From contig BTQZ01000034.1 of assembly GCA_036986135.1 (NCBI GenBank), positions 1 through 25,243 of the forward strand: 25,243 bases of DNA, read 5' to 3'. Below are positions 1 to 7,558 of the stretch, one piece after another (the first letter of the stretch is position 1; each line of letters starts with the position of its first letter). Source of the DNA: JADFRG01 sp036986135 (GTDB lineage Bacteria > Chloroflexota > Anaerolineae > Anaerolineales > E44-bin32). Position numbers and translations under genes: made by a program. The notes below the pieces were generated by a model. That model was not told the origin of the DNA. It saw nothing but the letters and a program-made list of their open reading frames with translations, and did no database searches.

Positions 1-515
1 AAGCCGAGGACGCCGCCGATACCAATCCCATTCTGAGAGCTCATGCGAGCGTTTGGGCCGGAGCCAATCCACACTCCGAGCAGCAGCGCGATCAGCGCGC
101 CGATCGAAGCGAACTGAATTCCGAATATCAACGATACGCCGAGCACCGTCAGCCCGATGACCGCTCCAATAATCGCCCGATCTGCAGTTCCGCCGAGGAT
201 TTCCATCGGGGGCGAGGGATAGCTCGACGCGTCAGGGGCCGACGCTGCGCTCTTCCCATTCGATCCAGGCTTCTTCCCGTTGGCGCGAGAGCCGTTATTC
301 CCATTTGTGTGCTGCTTCGTGTAATACGAACGACGTTTCTCGGGCCGGCTGAGGACCTCGTAGGCCCAGTTGATCTCCTGCATTCGGGAAATCGAATCCT
401 GGCCGCGGCTGATGTCTGGATGGTGTTCCATGGCCAGGCGTCGGTAGGCGCCGGCGATTTCCTTCTCGGAGGCGTCGTGTGGGACACCGAGGATGGAGAG
501 GGGATCCTTGGTCAT
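1..515 (-). CDS. J-domain protein with C-terminal membrane segments (3' end outside window)
   Basis: Reading the minus strand from the ATG at 513-515 gives an open frame of about 171 codons that runs off the window start. Residues 1-65 form a J-domain: the start MTKDPLSILGVPHDASEKEI, helix II with YRRLAMEH, the HPD tripeptide at residues 32-34, and a helix III ending in AYEVLSRPEKRRSYY. The HPD loop stimulates the ATPase of a DnaK/Hsp70 partner. A Gly/Asn/Ser/Lys-rich linker (about 68-95) follows, then two glycine-rich hydrophobic segments (about 108-130 and 132-150), so the protein is probably tethered to the membrane with the J-domain in the cytoplasm. There is no Gly/Phe-rich or zinc-finger region, so it is not a canonical DnaJ. 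The client or role is unknown. No dnaK or grpE is nearby. Confidence 0.85.
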   Translation of the reverse strand, partial: MTKDPLSILGVPHDASEKEIAGAYRRLAMEHHPDISRGQDSISRMQEINWAYEVLSRPEKRRSYYTKQHTNGNNGSRANGKKPGSNGKSAASAPDASSYPSPPMEILGGTADRAIIGAVIGLTVLGVSLIFGIQFASIGALIALLLGVWIGSGPNARMSSQNGIGIGGVLG

Positions 516-797
516 TGCCAACAAGATCCTACGCATATCTGGGCGAGCGACAAATAGGACTTTGAGGGATTGGAGCCTTGCTTTTGCTAACGGCACCTTA
601 TTCACGCAGTACCGGCAGCGGCCAAACAGAATTTGTAAGTTCTCAGAAAGGTGATGGAGGTAAGCTCTACCGGCAAGGTGAATCGCATGCCTGGCCGAAG
701 AAGTTGATTTCGGGGTTGTAGTTCTCCCGATCTTTTATTGGAGGCGCGCAAAGCGGCCGCATTGGCGCTGCCGTTTGGACCGGAGCTAGCTGCGGAA

Positions 798-1178
798 CTA
801 GGAAACTTCGGGTCGGGATGACCTGATGAATTGGACAGCAGATACAACAAGGAGAAGAGCAATGCCGACGAAGTATGCGGCCCACACGACAACGACGGAC
901 CCTTTGGCAAAAACCCTGAGAAAGAGCCCGAACAATAACATACTGAAACCGGTAGCAGCCATGACGAATAGCCTGCCACGCGGATAATCTCCATCCTTCA
1001 ATGAGCTACTTCGAAATGCTAGGACGACAAGTGCGAGGCCTGCAACTATGAGAACGCCTGCGGCCAGGCTGGGCTGACCAACAAACAGATAGACGCCCGC
1101 ACCAAGAACAGTCCAAGCGCCAGACAATGCGAATGTTCTCAAGAAGCCTTTCGAAACGTATATTGAGCGCTCATCCAT
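798..1178 (-). CDS. Small four-helix membrane protein, unknown function
   Basis: A 126-aa protein that I do not recognise. It begins MDERSIYVSKGFLRTFALSG and has four hydrophobic stretches at about residues 14-33, 36-55, 70-89 and 93-115, typical of a small integral membrane protein. A basic/polar loop with SSSLKDGDYPRGR separates helices 2 and 3, and the tail FIRSSRPEVS is polar. The start is supported by an AAGGAG ribosome binding site on the minus strand about 9 bases upstream of the ATG. It points the same way as the J-domain gene, but 282 bases without another gene separate them, so co-transcription is uncertain. Other frames over the same stretch show no family features. Confidence 0.65.
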   Translation of the reverse strand: MDERSIYVSKGFLRTFALSGAWTVLGAGVYLFVGQPSLAAGVLIVAGLALVVLAFRSSSLKDGDYPRGRLFVMAATGFSMLLFGLFLRVFAKGSVVVVWAAYFVGIALLLVVSAVQFIRSSRPEVS

Positions 1179-1570
1179 GAGAAAGTCTCCTTCTCAGAAA
1201 TTCTATTGCGACATCCCATCACCGTCTATTTGCTTCTATAAGTTCAAATTGCCGAGTGGCAAACGCTTAATTAGCTGGTGTTACTGATCTCATTAATGGA
1301 TTAGCGAATAAGACAACAATAATCAGTCCCAGAAGTGCTGCACTGATTCTTCTCTGATAGCGTTTCATAATCTTTGCGCCATCCGTCTTGGGGTCATACA
1401 CCTGACCCCAATAACACCGTCAGCTGATTTCCGTTTTCAATATCCCCATGTTCCATACCTAAGTGGCAAGCGTCAGACCACAGGAAGGGCGCTGGTGGTC
1501 CCAATTCGCGGCGGGAACCAATCAAGTGTGGCGGGCGTCTTAGATCAAATGCATGAAAAAGGAGCCTCCG
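1179..1570. other. Intergenic region between divergent genes
   Basis: A 392-base gap between the divergent small membrane protein and the secreted protein. It is more AT-rich than its surroundings over 1200-1400 and must hold the promoters of both neighbours, but I cannot fix convincing -35/-10 pairs. The only clear structure is the 9+9 bp inverted repeat at 1388-1411, listed separately. I see no coding potential beyond short shadow frames and no RNA gene. Confidence 0.5.
1388..1411. repeat. Perfect inverted repeat with GGGGTCA arms
   Basis: Arms TTGGGGTCA (1388-1396) and TGACCCCAA (1403-1411) are perfect reverse complements around a 6-base loop, TACACC. GGGGTCA-type ends remind me of the flanks of REP/RAYT (IS200-like Y1 transposase) elements in other bacteria, but no transposase is present. 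A related but shorter pair, GGTCA/TGACC, lies at 9856-9872. It could be a miniature element remnant, an operator, or an unlinked hairpin. Confidence 0.5.
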
Positions 1571-2953
1571 ATGACCCGACCACTGATGAAGTCCCTCCCC
1601 CTAGCACTCCTGCTTATCGTAACAACCGCAGCGCCCGTTTTCGCAGCACAAGACCCGCCGCCTCCGTACCGCGGCGGTGAACCTCGCCCGGAGCCAATCG
1701 ACCCTTCCTATCTGGAGGCCATCCAGCGTACCTCCGCAATGGTCTGGGACGACAATGCCCTGCGTCTGGCGCAGGAGCGCGGGTTGGACCTGATCAACGT
1801 CACCTGGGAAGACACCGGCCGCTATTACGACTCGGCGGTGGGACCCAACATCTCGGACATGACCATCCAGGTGCAGCATCAAGACCCAGAAACAGGAGAA
1901 TACGTGCTCACGCTGATGCCGGTGATCCGCTATCCCAACTTTGTCGACCTGACCGCCGACATCTCACCGGATGACTTCTACCTGCTGGTGGGCAACGAAG
2001 ACGGGGACGATCTCGAGCGCGTGACCCTCGCCGAGTATCTAGGCAACTTCCGGAAGTACCTCAGCGAGCCGGGCTCCTGGGCCGGACGCCGCAGCTCACT
2101 GTTGGCGCCGCGCGACAGCCATGTACTGGTCAGCGCGCAGGCCGCTTTCCTGCCTGTACCGCAGCAGGGTGAAGCCACCTTCAATCCGGTGATCTTCAAC
2201 TACCAGTCCTACGAAGGCGACCCCGCTGTGCTGACGATCATCGCCTCCCGCGAAGGCACGAGCGCCACCGTTATCGACAACATGAGAGATGCCTTCCCGG
2301 CGGGTTGGTCCTGGGGTCAGCGCCTGTTTTTCAACCAGGACGGCGAACGCGCTAGCTTCACCGGCGAGCGCCTGAGCGATTTTGTCGATCGCACGTCCCC
2401 GCCCGACATGATTTCACCCACCGCAGCAGGCGAGGCTGGGCTCAACATGGTGCTGCTCATCCAGGTGCCGCTGAAGCAGCGAGAACCGATGCGCGGGATG
2501 TTTGAAGATGAAGCCATCGAAGGAACCGCCGCGCCTTCGGCAGCCTTCAAGGCCGATGGTGACGTCGAAGCGGCAGTGATCGGCCACGGCAAAGTCGAAG
2601 GTCCGTTCACCGAGATCGACGGCCTGGCCATCGAGCGTGATCCACGCTTCCCGATCCGGGTGACGGTTCAGTTCTATAAGGCCACGAGCAACGGCATCGT
2701 CACTGAAGAAGACATGCAAGCCATCGCCGAACAGATCGAGCGCGTGTACGACGAGGCGGACTACGTAGGCAGCCTGGTCGTAGACGGCGGAACCGATCGA
2801 CCCACCGAGTACGACGGCCCCAAGGTTGAGCCGCCCGGCTGGTGGGAAGCCTTCTGGCACCGCTTTGAGAACAACCTGCAATTCAGCCGCTGGGAAGCGC
2901 AGGACGTGCTCCGAGAGCTCGGCGCAGTCGCCTGGCGCTGGGTCTGGGATTGA
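1571..2953 (+). CDS. Secreted protein of unknown function
   Basis: A 460-aa protein with a good Sec signal peptide: basic MTRPLMK, a hydrophobic core (SLPLALLLIVTTAAP) and a signal peptidase I-type site after VFA (about residue 25). I chose the ATG at 1571 because AAAAAGGAG at 1556-1564 sits six bases upstream; the in-frame ATG at 1553 would overlap that site and put extra charged residues before the signal. The mature part starts proline-rich (QDPPPPYRGGEPRPEP), is acidic, has no further membrane segment, and ends WRWVWD. No catalytic motif or known domain is evident. An internal stretch around residues 190-320 has beta-rich character. It is followed by a strong hairpin at 2987-3016, consistent with a single-gene transcript. 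Confidence 0.75.
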   Translation: MTRPLMKSLPLALLLIVTTAAPVFAAQDPPPPYRGGEPRPEPIDPSYLEAIQRTSAMVWDDNALRLAQERGLDLINVTWEDTGRYYDSAVGPNISDMTIQVQHQDPETGEYVLTLMPVIRYPNFVDLTADISPDDFYLLVGNEDGDDLERVTLAEYLGNFRKYLSEPGSWAGRRSSLLAPRDSHVLVSAQAAFLPVPQQGEATFNPVIFNYQSYEGDPAVLTIIASREGTSATVIDNMRDAFPAGWSWGQRLFFNQDGERASFTGERLSDFVDRTSPPDMISPTAAGEAGLNMVLLIQVPLKQREPMRGMFEDEAIEGTAAPSAAFKADGDVEAAVIGHGKVEGPFTEIDGLAIERDPRFPIRVTVQFYKATSNGIVTEEDMQAIAEQIERVYDEADYVGSLVVDGGTDRPTEYDGPKVEPPGWWEAFWHRFENNLQFSRWEAQDVLRELGAVAWRWVWD

Positions 2954-2986
2954 AGACCTCTTACAGACGGAGAAGGCACACCTACA

Positions 2987-3016
2987 CGATGCGGTCGGAA
3001 AATCCCGACCGCATCG
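2987..3016 (+). terminator. Strong hairpin, likely terminator of the secreted-protein gene
   Basis: A 12-bp perfect stem, CGATGCGGTCGG (2987-2998) with CCGACCGCATCG (3005-3016), around a 6-base loop, 34 bases after the stop codon at 2953. The following bases are CCGTTTCAG, so the T-tract is short and termination may be inefficient or need other factors. It separates the secreted-protein gene from the toxin-antitoxin promoter that starts at 3042. Confidence 0.65.
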
Positions 3017-3041
3017 CCGTTTCAGGGGGTTGCACCCTCTC

Positions 3042-3070
3042 TTGACTTCGATCAGATGTTCTGATAGACT
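3042..3070 (+). promoter_or_regulatory. Sigma-70-type promoter of the AbrB/PIN operon
   Basis: TTGACT (3042-3047) and TAGACT (3065-3070) are spaced by exactly 17 bases, a good match to housekeeping -35 and -10 boxes. Transcription would start near 3077, about 27 bases ahead of the antitoxin ATG, giving a short leader that contains the AGGAGG ribosome binding site (3094-3099). Confidence 0.7.
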
Positions 3071-3096
3071 GAATATCAGAAAAACTGACGATCAGG
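3051..3096 (+). promoter_or_regulatory. Palindromic operator and ATCAG half-sites
   Basis: Within the spacer of the promoter is a perfect palindrome, ATCAGA-TGT-TCTGAT (3051-3065). Two more direct half-sites follow: ATCAGA at 3075-3080 and ATCAGG at 3091-3096. Repeated half-sites overlapping a promoter are the usual arrangement for autorepression by an antitoxin or toxin-antitoxin complex. Binding itself is inferred. Confidence 0.6.
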
Positions 3097-3103
3097 AGGC
3101 CCC

Positions 3104-3379
3104 ATGAGCACTTCATACACCCTTCAAATTGGGCAGCGAGGCGTACTCACCTTTCCCAAATCCGTCCGAGAAGCATACAGGATGCAGCCTGGCGACCCGG
3201 TCACACTGCTCGATCTAGGCGGCGTCTTCGTCTTGAGCCCGAGACTCTCCGAAATAGACGACCTGTCCGCCCGGATCACGGAATCCCTGGTGGAGAAGGG
3301 GGAGGACCTCGAGAGCATGCTCAAGGTTCTTCGCGAGCAGCGGGAGCGCTATGGCGACCAGGATCCGGATCTTTCTTGA
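3104..3379 (+). CDS. AbrB/MazE-type antitoxin (SpoVT-AbrB domain)
   Basis: A 91-aa protein. Residues 3-45 match the swapped-hairpin AbrB fold: YTLQIGQRGVLTFPKSVREA, then MQPGDPVTLLDLGGVFVLSP. The C-terminal half (about 48-91) is a charged helix (DLSARITESLVEKGEDLESML) suited to binding and blocking the toxin. An AGGAGG site lies four bases before the ATG. It overlaps the PIN gene by 29 bases, so the two are translationally linked. Known members of such pairs bind their own promoter, and the palindrome at 3051-3065 fits that. Assigned as the antitoxin from family and context; the size is normal. Confidence 0.85.
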   Translation: MSTSYTLQIGQRGVLTFPKSVREAYRMQPGDPVTLLDLGGVFVLSPRLSEIDDLSARITESLVEKGEDLESMLKVLREQRERYGDQDPDLS

Positions 3380-3818
3380 TACGAGCGTTATCTTCGCTGG
3401 GATCTGGTCGGCTCAAGGCGGCGGCCGTATGCTGCTGTGCCTGGGTGAGGCGGGAGCTATTTCGCTCGTCACGAGCCGCCTTCCGATCCAGGAACTCGAA
3501 GGCACGCTAAGAAACAATGCACCTCAATCGCTTGGCGCCCTGGCGCTGCTGCTGGATCGCAGCGATATCACAGTCGTCGGAGAGCCGGCAGCCGCCGACC
3601 GATCTGCCGCAAGACCGCTTGTAGACCATCCCGCCGACGCCGAAATTCTGGCTTCCGCGATGGGGAGCGAAGTCGAGTACTTCGTGACACTCGACAGAAA
3701 GCACTTCCTGGACAATGAGAAACTGCCCCACACGGTCGCCTTTAAGATCGGCACGCCCGGTGAGTGCCTGGAGTGGATCCGCCGCAGGCTAAGGCGCATG
3801 GCCAGCGGACGGGCGTAG
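3351..3818 (+). CDS. PIN-domain toxin (putative VapC-like ribonuclease)
   Basis: A 155-aa PIN-domain protein. The expected acidic metal ligands are visible: D10 in IFLDTSVIF, E48 in IQELEG, D96 in HPADAEILASA and D115 in FVTLDRKHF. In this family these bind Mg2+ or Mn2+ and cut RNA, often tRNA or rRNA in VapC toxins; the target here is unknown. It starts inside the end of the antitoxin gene with GGAG a few bases upstream. It is slightly longer than a minimal VapC (about 130 aa), the extra being a basic tail (WIRRRLRRMASGRA). The frame is intact, so the module is probably functional. A housekeeping PIN nuclease is the less likely alternative. Confidence 0.85.
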   Translation: MATRIRIFLDTSVIFAGIWSAQGGGRMLLCLGEAGAISLVTSRLPIQELEGTLRNNAPQSLGALALLLDRSDITVVGEPAAADRSAARPLVDHPADAEILASAMGSEVEYFVTLDRKHFLDNEKLPHTVAFKIGTPGECLEWIRRRLRRMASGRA

Positions 3819-3883
3819 CTGCCTGCATCAGATATCATTGGGTGTCTTGAATGACCCGCGCCGGATAGGGAGCTTCATCTGCA

Positions 3884-4081
3884 ATGTCAGAAAATGAGGA
3901 GAAGTGCATCAATTGTGAGCGGAACGAATACGAGGCGCCGCTGCTGCAGGCGAGCTTCAAGGGGGAGGGATTCGCGATCTGCTCGACCTGTCTACCGATC
4001 CTGATCCACGAGCCGCACAAGCTGCAGTCGCGTCTGAGCGGAGCCGAGGATTTAAGGCCCGCTCCGCACGATCACGACTAG
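3884..4081 (+). CDS. Small protein with two CxxC pairs, probable zinc ribbon
   Basis: A 65-aa protein with two CxxC knuckles, C8-x2-C11 (KCINC) and C33-x2-C36 (CSTC), 21 residues apart, as expected for one structural Zn2+ site. A His-rich acidic tail (PAPHDHD) follows. The ribosome binding site is weak (GGGAG about 11 bases upstream of the ATG). No catalytic residues can be recognised. It follows the PIN gene by 65 bases on the same strand but is not an expected part of a toxin-antitoxin module. Small proteins of this type are usually annotated as hypothetical; a role in nucleic acid or protein binding is a guess. Confidence 0.6.
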   Translation: MSENEEKCINCERNEYEAPLLQASFKGEGFAICSTCLPILIHEPHKLQSRLSGAEDLRPAPHDHD

Positions 4082-4119
4082 GCACAGTTCGAATGATCGG
4101 AGACGCGCTCATGCTCGCC

Positions 4120-4167
4120 CGGTTGCCAGGCCGATGCTCATCCGGATGAGCATCGGCCTGGCAACCG
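4120..4167. repeat. Perfect 48-bp palindrome at the truncation point of the FtsX-like gene
   Basis: Bases 4121-4143 are the exact reverse complement of 4144-4166, with no loop, and 4120/4167 add one more pair. The right arm is the permease coding sequence (codons for MSIGLAT); the left arm is its inverted copy. Beyond the 48 bp the symmetry stops. This looks like a fold-back duplication made during replication or template switching, or an amplification/assembly artefact, rather than an operator. Confidence 0.9.
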
Positions 4168-4526
4168 TGGTCGAGCGGCGAGGGGAATTTGGGTTGTTCC
4201 GGGCGGTGGGCGCCACCCGCCGTCAGCTGCGGGGTGTCGTGACGGGTGAGGCAGCCCTGATGGCTGGGCTGGGTGCGGCGATCGGAATCTTTGCGGGCTT
4301 GGGGATCGCGGTTATCATCCCTACGGTCTATGGCGGAAACAGCTGGGGAATTATGGAGCTAGACCACTGGGCCGCGGCGATGGATTCGGTCCGGGCCGCG
4401 CTACCTATCGGACTGTTCGGTTGGCTGGTTGCGGTGGCGATCGGCGCACTCGCCGGGCTGCTAACGGCTCAAGGCATGTTGCGGCGGCGACGGCTGGTGG
4501 ATGAGCTGCAGGCGGAGAGGCATTAG
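4134..4526 (+). pseudogene. C-terminal fragment of an FtsX/MacB-type ABC permease
   Basis: The frame encodes about 130 residues matching only the end of the FtsX-like permease domain: the typical loop VVERRGEFGLFRAVGATRRQL after a transmembrane helix, then two hydrophobic segments (about residues 38-60 and 88-112) and a basic tail ending DELQAERH. Full-length family members are about 380-850 aa with an N-terminal helix and a periplasmic domain, all missing here. The open frame begins inside the left arm of a perfect palindrome, so its first residues (MLIR) are not native sequence. No ATP-binding partner gene is adjacent. Most likely a remnant; expression of a stable product is doubtful. Confidence 0.8.
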
Positions 4527-4535
4527 TGTTGAAAA

Positions 4536-6470
4536 ATGATTCCTAAAGATCGAGCATTTCTCACGGAATATGAGTTCGAGACCCTTCTGGCGATTAGCCG
4601 TACTCTTGCTCATCCCAGCAGGGCAACCGGCATCGCAGAATCGGTGGTTCGGACGATCTCCACCGCCGCAAGCCCGGCGGAGCAAGCGGATTTTCGACGC
4701 GCGCTCACTTTCTTTGATCAGCCGATAGCGAATCTCGTTCTGGCGGGTGCGCCCAAGCGCTTCCGCAGCATGAGCCTCGAAGAGCGAGAACGCGTTCTGC
4801 GGGCCTGGTCCAACAGCCAGATAGGGATGCTGCGAAAGGGCTTTCAGACATTCAAGCGGCTCGTGCTGTTCCACGAATACTCAATGATCCCAGAAGGCTC
4901 GGATCGCAATCCACACTGGGAAAACATAGGCTATCCGGGTCCGGTCAAACCATCGGAAGTCGCGAAACCGCTCGCAATCAAGGAAATCACACGCTCCACG
5001 GCGCTCGAAGCCGACGTGGTCGTCATCGGATCCGGCGCGGGCGGCGGTGTGGTCGCAGCCGAGCTGGCGGCGGCGGGGCAGCACGTGATCGTCCTTGAGA
5101 AAGGCGGCTACTATAACGAGGCAAATTTCGACGGCGCGGAATGGAAGGCGATGCGCGATCTGTATGAGAAACGCGGCATCCTCACCACGGAGGATGTCGG
5201 GATTGTCGTGCTCGCGGGAAGCACGCTGGGCGGAGGGACCACCATCAACTGGACCACGAGTCTGCCGACACCCGCCCATGTTCTGCATGAATGGGAAACC
5301 GAGCTTGGGGTCACGGGTGCGGAGGGGCCGGAATGGCAGGCCGGAATGGAGGCCGTTAGCGCGCGCATCCATGTCACCACCGATTACAGCGATCAGAATC
5401 GGCAGAATTCGCTTCTGCGCGAAGGCGCGGAGGCGCTTGGATATGGGTGGCGCACACTACCCAGAAACGTCAACAACTGTGACGATTGCGGCTATTGCGG
5501 GTTCGGATGCCGCTTCGGCGCCAAGCAAAGCACACTGCTGACCTATCTTCAGGACGCCCACGAGAACGGTGCGGGCATCATCACAAACTGTTTCGCCGAC
5601 CGCCTCATGATTTCGAACGGACGGGTAGAAGGAGTTGAGGCAACCGTCAATGGCCATTCCTTGCGCATCACAAGCCCACGAGTAGTGGTGGCGGCCGGCA
5701 GCGTGCATTCTCCTGCGCTGCTCAAGCGATCCGGTCTGACGAACGCAAACATCGGGAACCATCTACATCTGCATCCGGTGCCCGTAGCCTTCGGAATATT
5801 CGACGAGCCGGTAGAAGCCTGGCGGGGCACGATGCAATCCGTCGCCTGCACGGAATTCGAAATGGCGAACGAGGGCTATGGGTTTGTCGTGGAGGTGCCT
5901 CCGGCGCACCCTGGGCTTGCCGCGCTTGGATTACCGTGGAAAGATGCGAAATCGCACCATGAGCTCATGCTCAACATGGCAAACACAGCATTCTTCTTTG
6001 CTCTGGTGCGGGATCGGGATGGAGGTCGTGTGGACGTGGATGACTGGGGGAATCCGGTCTTGAACTACTGGCTTTCCAAGAGGGACGCGGTTTCGGTCAT
6101 CGAGGGCGCAAAAGAATGCGTGAAACTGCTGGTCGCGGCGGGCGCGCAAACGGTCGGCGGAATCTATAACAGCGCCGATCCATTCGATGCCTCATCCGCC
6201 GGCGGCCTGACCTCGTACCTCGATCGGATCGACCAAAGAGGCTACATAACGAACGACATGACACTCTTCAGCGCGCACCAGATGAGCAGTTGCCGCATGG
6301 GAGGTAGTGCCTCGATCGCGGCCTTCGATCCGGAGGGAGAGAGCTACGAAGTAAAGAATCTCTACATCGCGGATGCCAGCGCACTTCCCTCCGCCCCGGG
6401 GGTCAATCCGATGATCAGTATTATGGGCCTTGCCCATCGGACCGCGCAGATCATCAAGTCTCGTATCTAA
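4536..6470 (+). CDS. GMC-family FAD oxidoreductase, long-chain alcohol oxidase-like
   Basis: A 644-aa flavoenzyme. An N-terminal extension (1-150) contains LSLEERERVL-type helices seen in long-chain fatty alcohol oxidases/dehydrogenases. The FAD-binding loop is VVVIGSGAGGGVVAAELA (163-180). GSTLGGGTTINWT (228-240) is the second GMC signature. The C-terminal catalytic pair is H581 (FSAHQMSSCRMGG) and N624 (PGVNPM). A four-cysteine patch, C315, C318, C321 and C325 (NCDDCGYCGFGCRFGAK), is also present. The family oxidises alcohols to aldehydes using FAD; the substrate here is not defined. A TGA directly upstream (4530-4532) fixes the start at 4536, although there is no clear ribosome binding site. 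Only nine bases separate it from the permease fragment. No signal peptide is seen. Confidence 0.9.
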   Translation: MIPKDRAFLTEYEFETLLAISRTLAHPSRATGIAESVVRTISTAASPAEQADFRRALTFFDQPIANLVLAGAPKRFRSMSLEERERVLRAWSNSQIGMLRKGFQTFKRLVLFHEYSMIPEGSDRNPHWENIGYPGPVKPSEVAKPLAIKEITRSTALEADVVVIGSGAGGGVVAAELAAAGQHVIVLEKGGYYNEANFDGAEWKAMRDLYEKRGILTTEDVGIVVLAGSTLGGGTTINWTTSLPTPAHVLHEWETELGVTGAEGPEWQAGMEAVSARIHVTTDYSDQNRQNSLLREGAEALGYGWRTLPRNVNNCDDCGYCGFGCRFGAKQSTLLTYLQDAHENGAGIITNCFADRLMISNGRVEGVEATVNGHSLRITSPRVVVAAGSVHSPALLKRSGLTNANIGNHLHLHPVPVAFGIFDEPVEAWRGTMQSVACTEFEMANEGYGFVVEVPPAHPGLAALGLPWKDAKSHHELMLNMANTAFFFALVRDRDGGRVDVDDWGNPVLNYWLSKRDAVSVIEGAKECVKLLVAAGAQTVGGIYNSADPFDASSAGGLTSYLDRIDQRGYITNDMTLFSAHQMSSCRMGGSASIAAFDPEGESYEVKNLYIADASALPSAPGVNPMISIMGLAHRTAQIIKSRI

Positions 6471-6620
6471 CATATCTGCACTCCGGGCTCACTCCACCTG
6501 GTTCTCCCCCAGGCCACATGGCTGAGCCGCCTGGAGCGGGAGAGCATCCGGCTAGCGCCGCGCTATCGTGGTAAAAGCTAAGGTCACTGAGGGACCCCCA
6601 CCATTGCATAAGGAGTCGTA

Positions 6621-7490
6621 ATGAAATTTGGATTACAAATTAATCGCTTCGACTGGCCTGGAGCGCCGGCCACGATCGGTCCAAAATTTGCGGAAATTAC
6701 CCGAGCCGCGGAAGAGGCGGGGTTCGAAAGCATCTGGGTGATGGATCACTACTACCAAATTGAGCCTGGCCTGGGAAGCAAAGAAGACCCCATGCTGGAA
6801 GCATATAGCGCGCTCAACTTCGCAGCTGCGGTGACGGAGCGGGTGAGGCTGGGGGTGCTGGTCACGGGTGTGGTGTACCGTCATCCTGGATTTCTTATCA
6901 AGCAAGTGTCCACATTGGATGTGCTCTCAGGGGGACGCGCCAACCTGGGAATCGGGGCGGCCTGGTACTGGCAGGAGGCGCAGGGATTGGGGTTTCCTTT
7001 CCCCTCTACCGGCGAGCGTTTCGAGCAGCTTGAAGAGGTGCTGCAGATCGCAAAGCAAGTTTGGTCGGGCGACTTCAGCTCCTATAAGGGTAAGCATTTC
7101 AAGCTGGAGGCGCCGATCAACAGCCCGCAGCCGATCACGAAGCCTCACCCTCCGATCTTGATCGGAGGAGAAGGCGAAAAGAAGACCCTGCGCTTAGTGG
7201 CACAGTATGGAGACGCCTGCAATCTGTTCGCCCGCAATGGAGTGGACGGCGCAACCAAGAAGCTTGGAGTATTGCGTAATCATTGTGAGGCCCTGGGCAG
7301 GGACTACGACGAGATTGAGAAGACCGTCCTTGGATCCATCGATCTGTCTACAAATGGCGCCTCGGAGGTGGTCGATCAGATCGGCCTCTTCACCGAGATC
7401 GGGATCCAGCACTACGTCCTGGGCATTCCCAACGTATCCGAAATCGAGCCGATCGAGCGGTTCGGGAGCGAGATCATTCCTAGATTCTGA
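6621..7490 (+). CDS. LLM-class flavin/F420-dependent oxidoreductase
   Basis: A 289-aa protein with a bacterial luciferase-like TIM barrel. Recognisable segments are MKFGLQINRFDWPG, AAEEAGFESIWVMDHYYQIE, the LGVLVTGVVYRHPGFLIKQ strand, DVLSGGRANLGIGAAW, the GERFEQLEEVLQI helix, PHPPILIGGEGEKKTLRL and YGDACNLF. The pattern, especially the E-AGFES-WVMDHY start and GRANLGIGAAW, is that of F420-dependent LLM oxidoreductases rather than FMNH2 monooxygenases, but the cofactor cannot be settled by eye. AAGGAG lies six bases before the ATG, an excellent site. It sits 150 bases after the GMC gene and may be co-transcribed. The substrate is unknown. Confidence 0.88.
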   Translation: MKFGLQINRFDWPGAPATIGPKFAEITRAAEEAGFESIWVMDHYYQIEPGLGSKEDPMLEAYSALNFAAAVTERVRLGVLVTGVVYRHPGFLIKQVSTLDVLSGGRANLGIGAAWYWQEAQGLGFPFPSTGERFEQLEEVLQIAKQVWSGDFSSYKGKHFKLEAPINSPQPITKPHPPILIGGEGEKKTLRLVAQYGDACNLFARNGVDGATKKLGVLRNHCEALGRDYDEIEKTVLGSIDLSTNGASEVVDQIGLFTEIGIQHYVLGIPNVSEIEPIERFGSEIIPRF

Positions 7491-7558
7491 TCCGAAGAGA
7501 GGAACCGTTTCCTAAGTTCTAGCGGAGCTGGAGGCGTCCTCCCGAGTGGGCGGTGCGC

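Noticed and set aside
149..487. 112-codon minus-strand frame
   Set aside because: It is out of frame with the J-domain coding sequence, which has the HPD motif and explains this stretch.
1553..1570. Upstream ATG for the secreted protein
   Set aside because: It overlaps the AAGGAG site and adds charged residues before the signal peptide; the ATG at 1571 has correct spacing.
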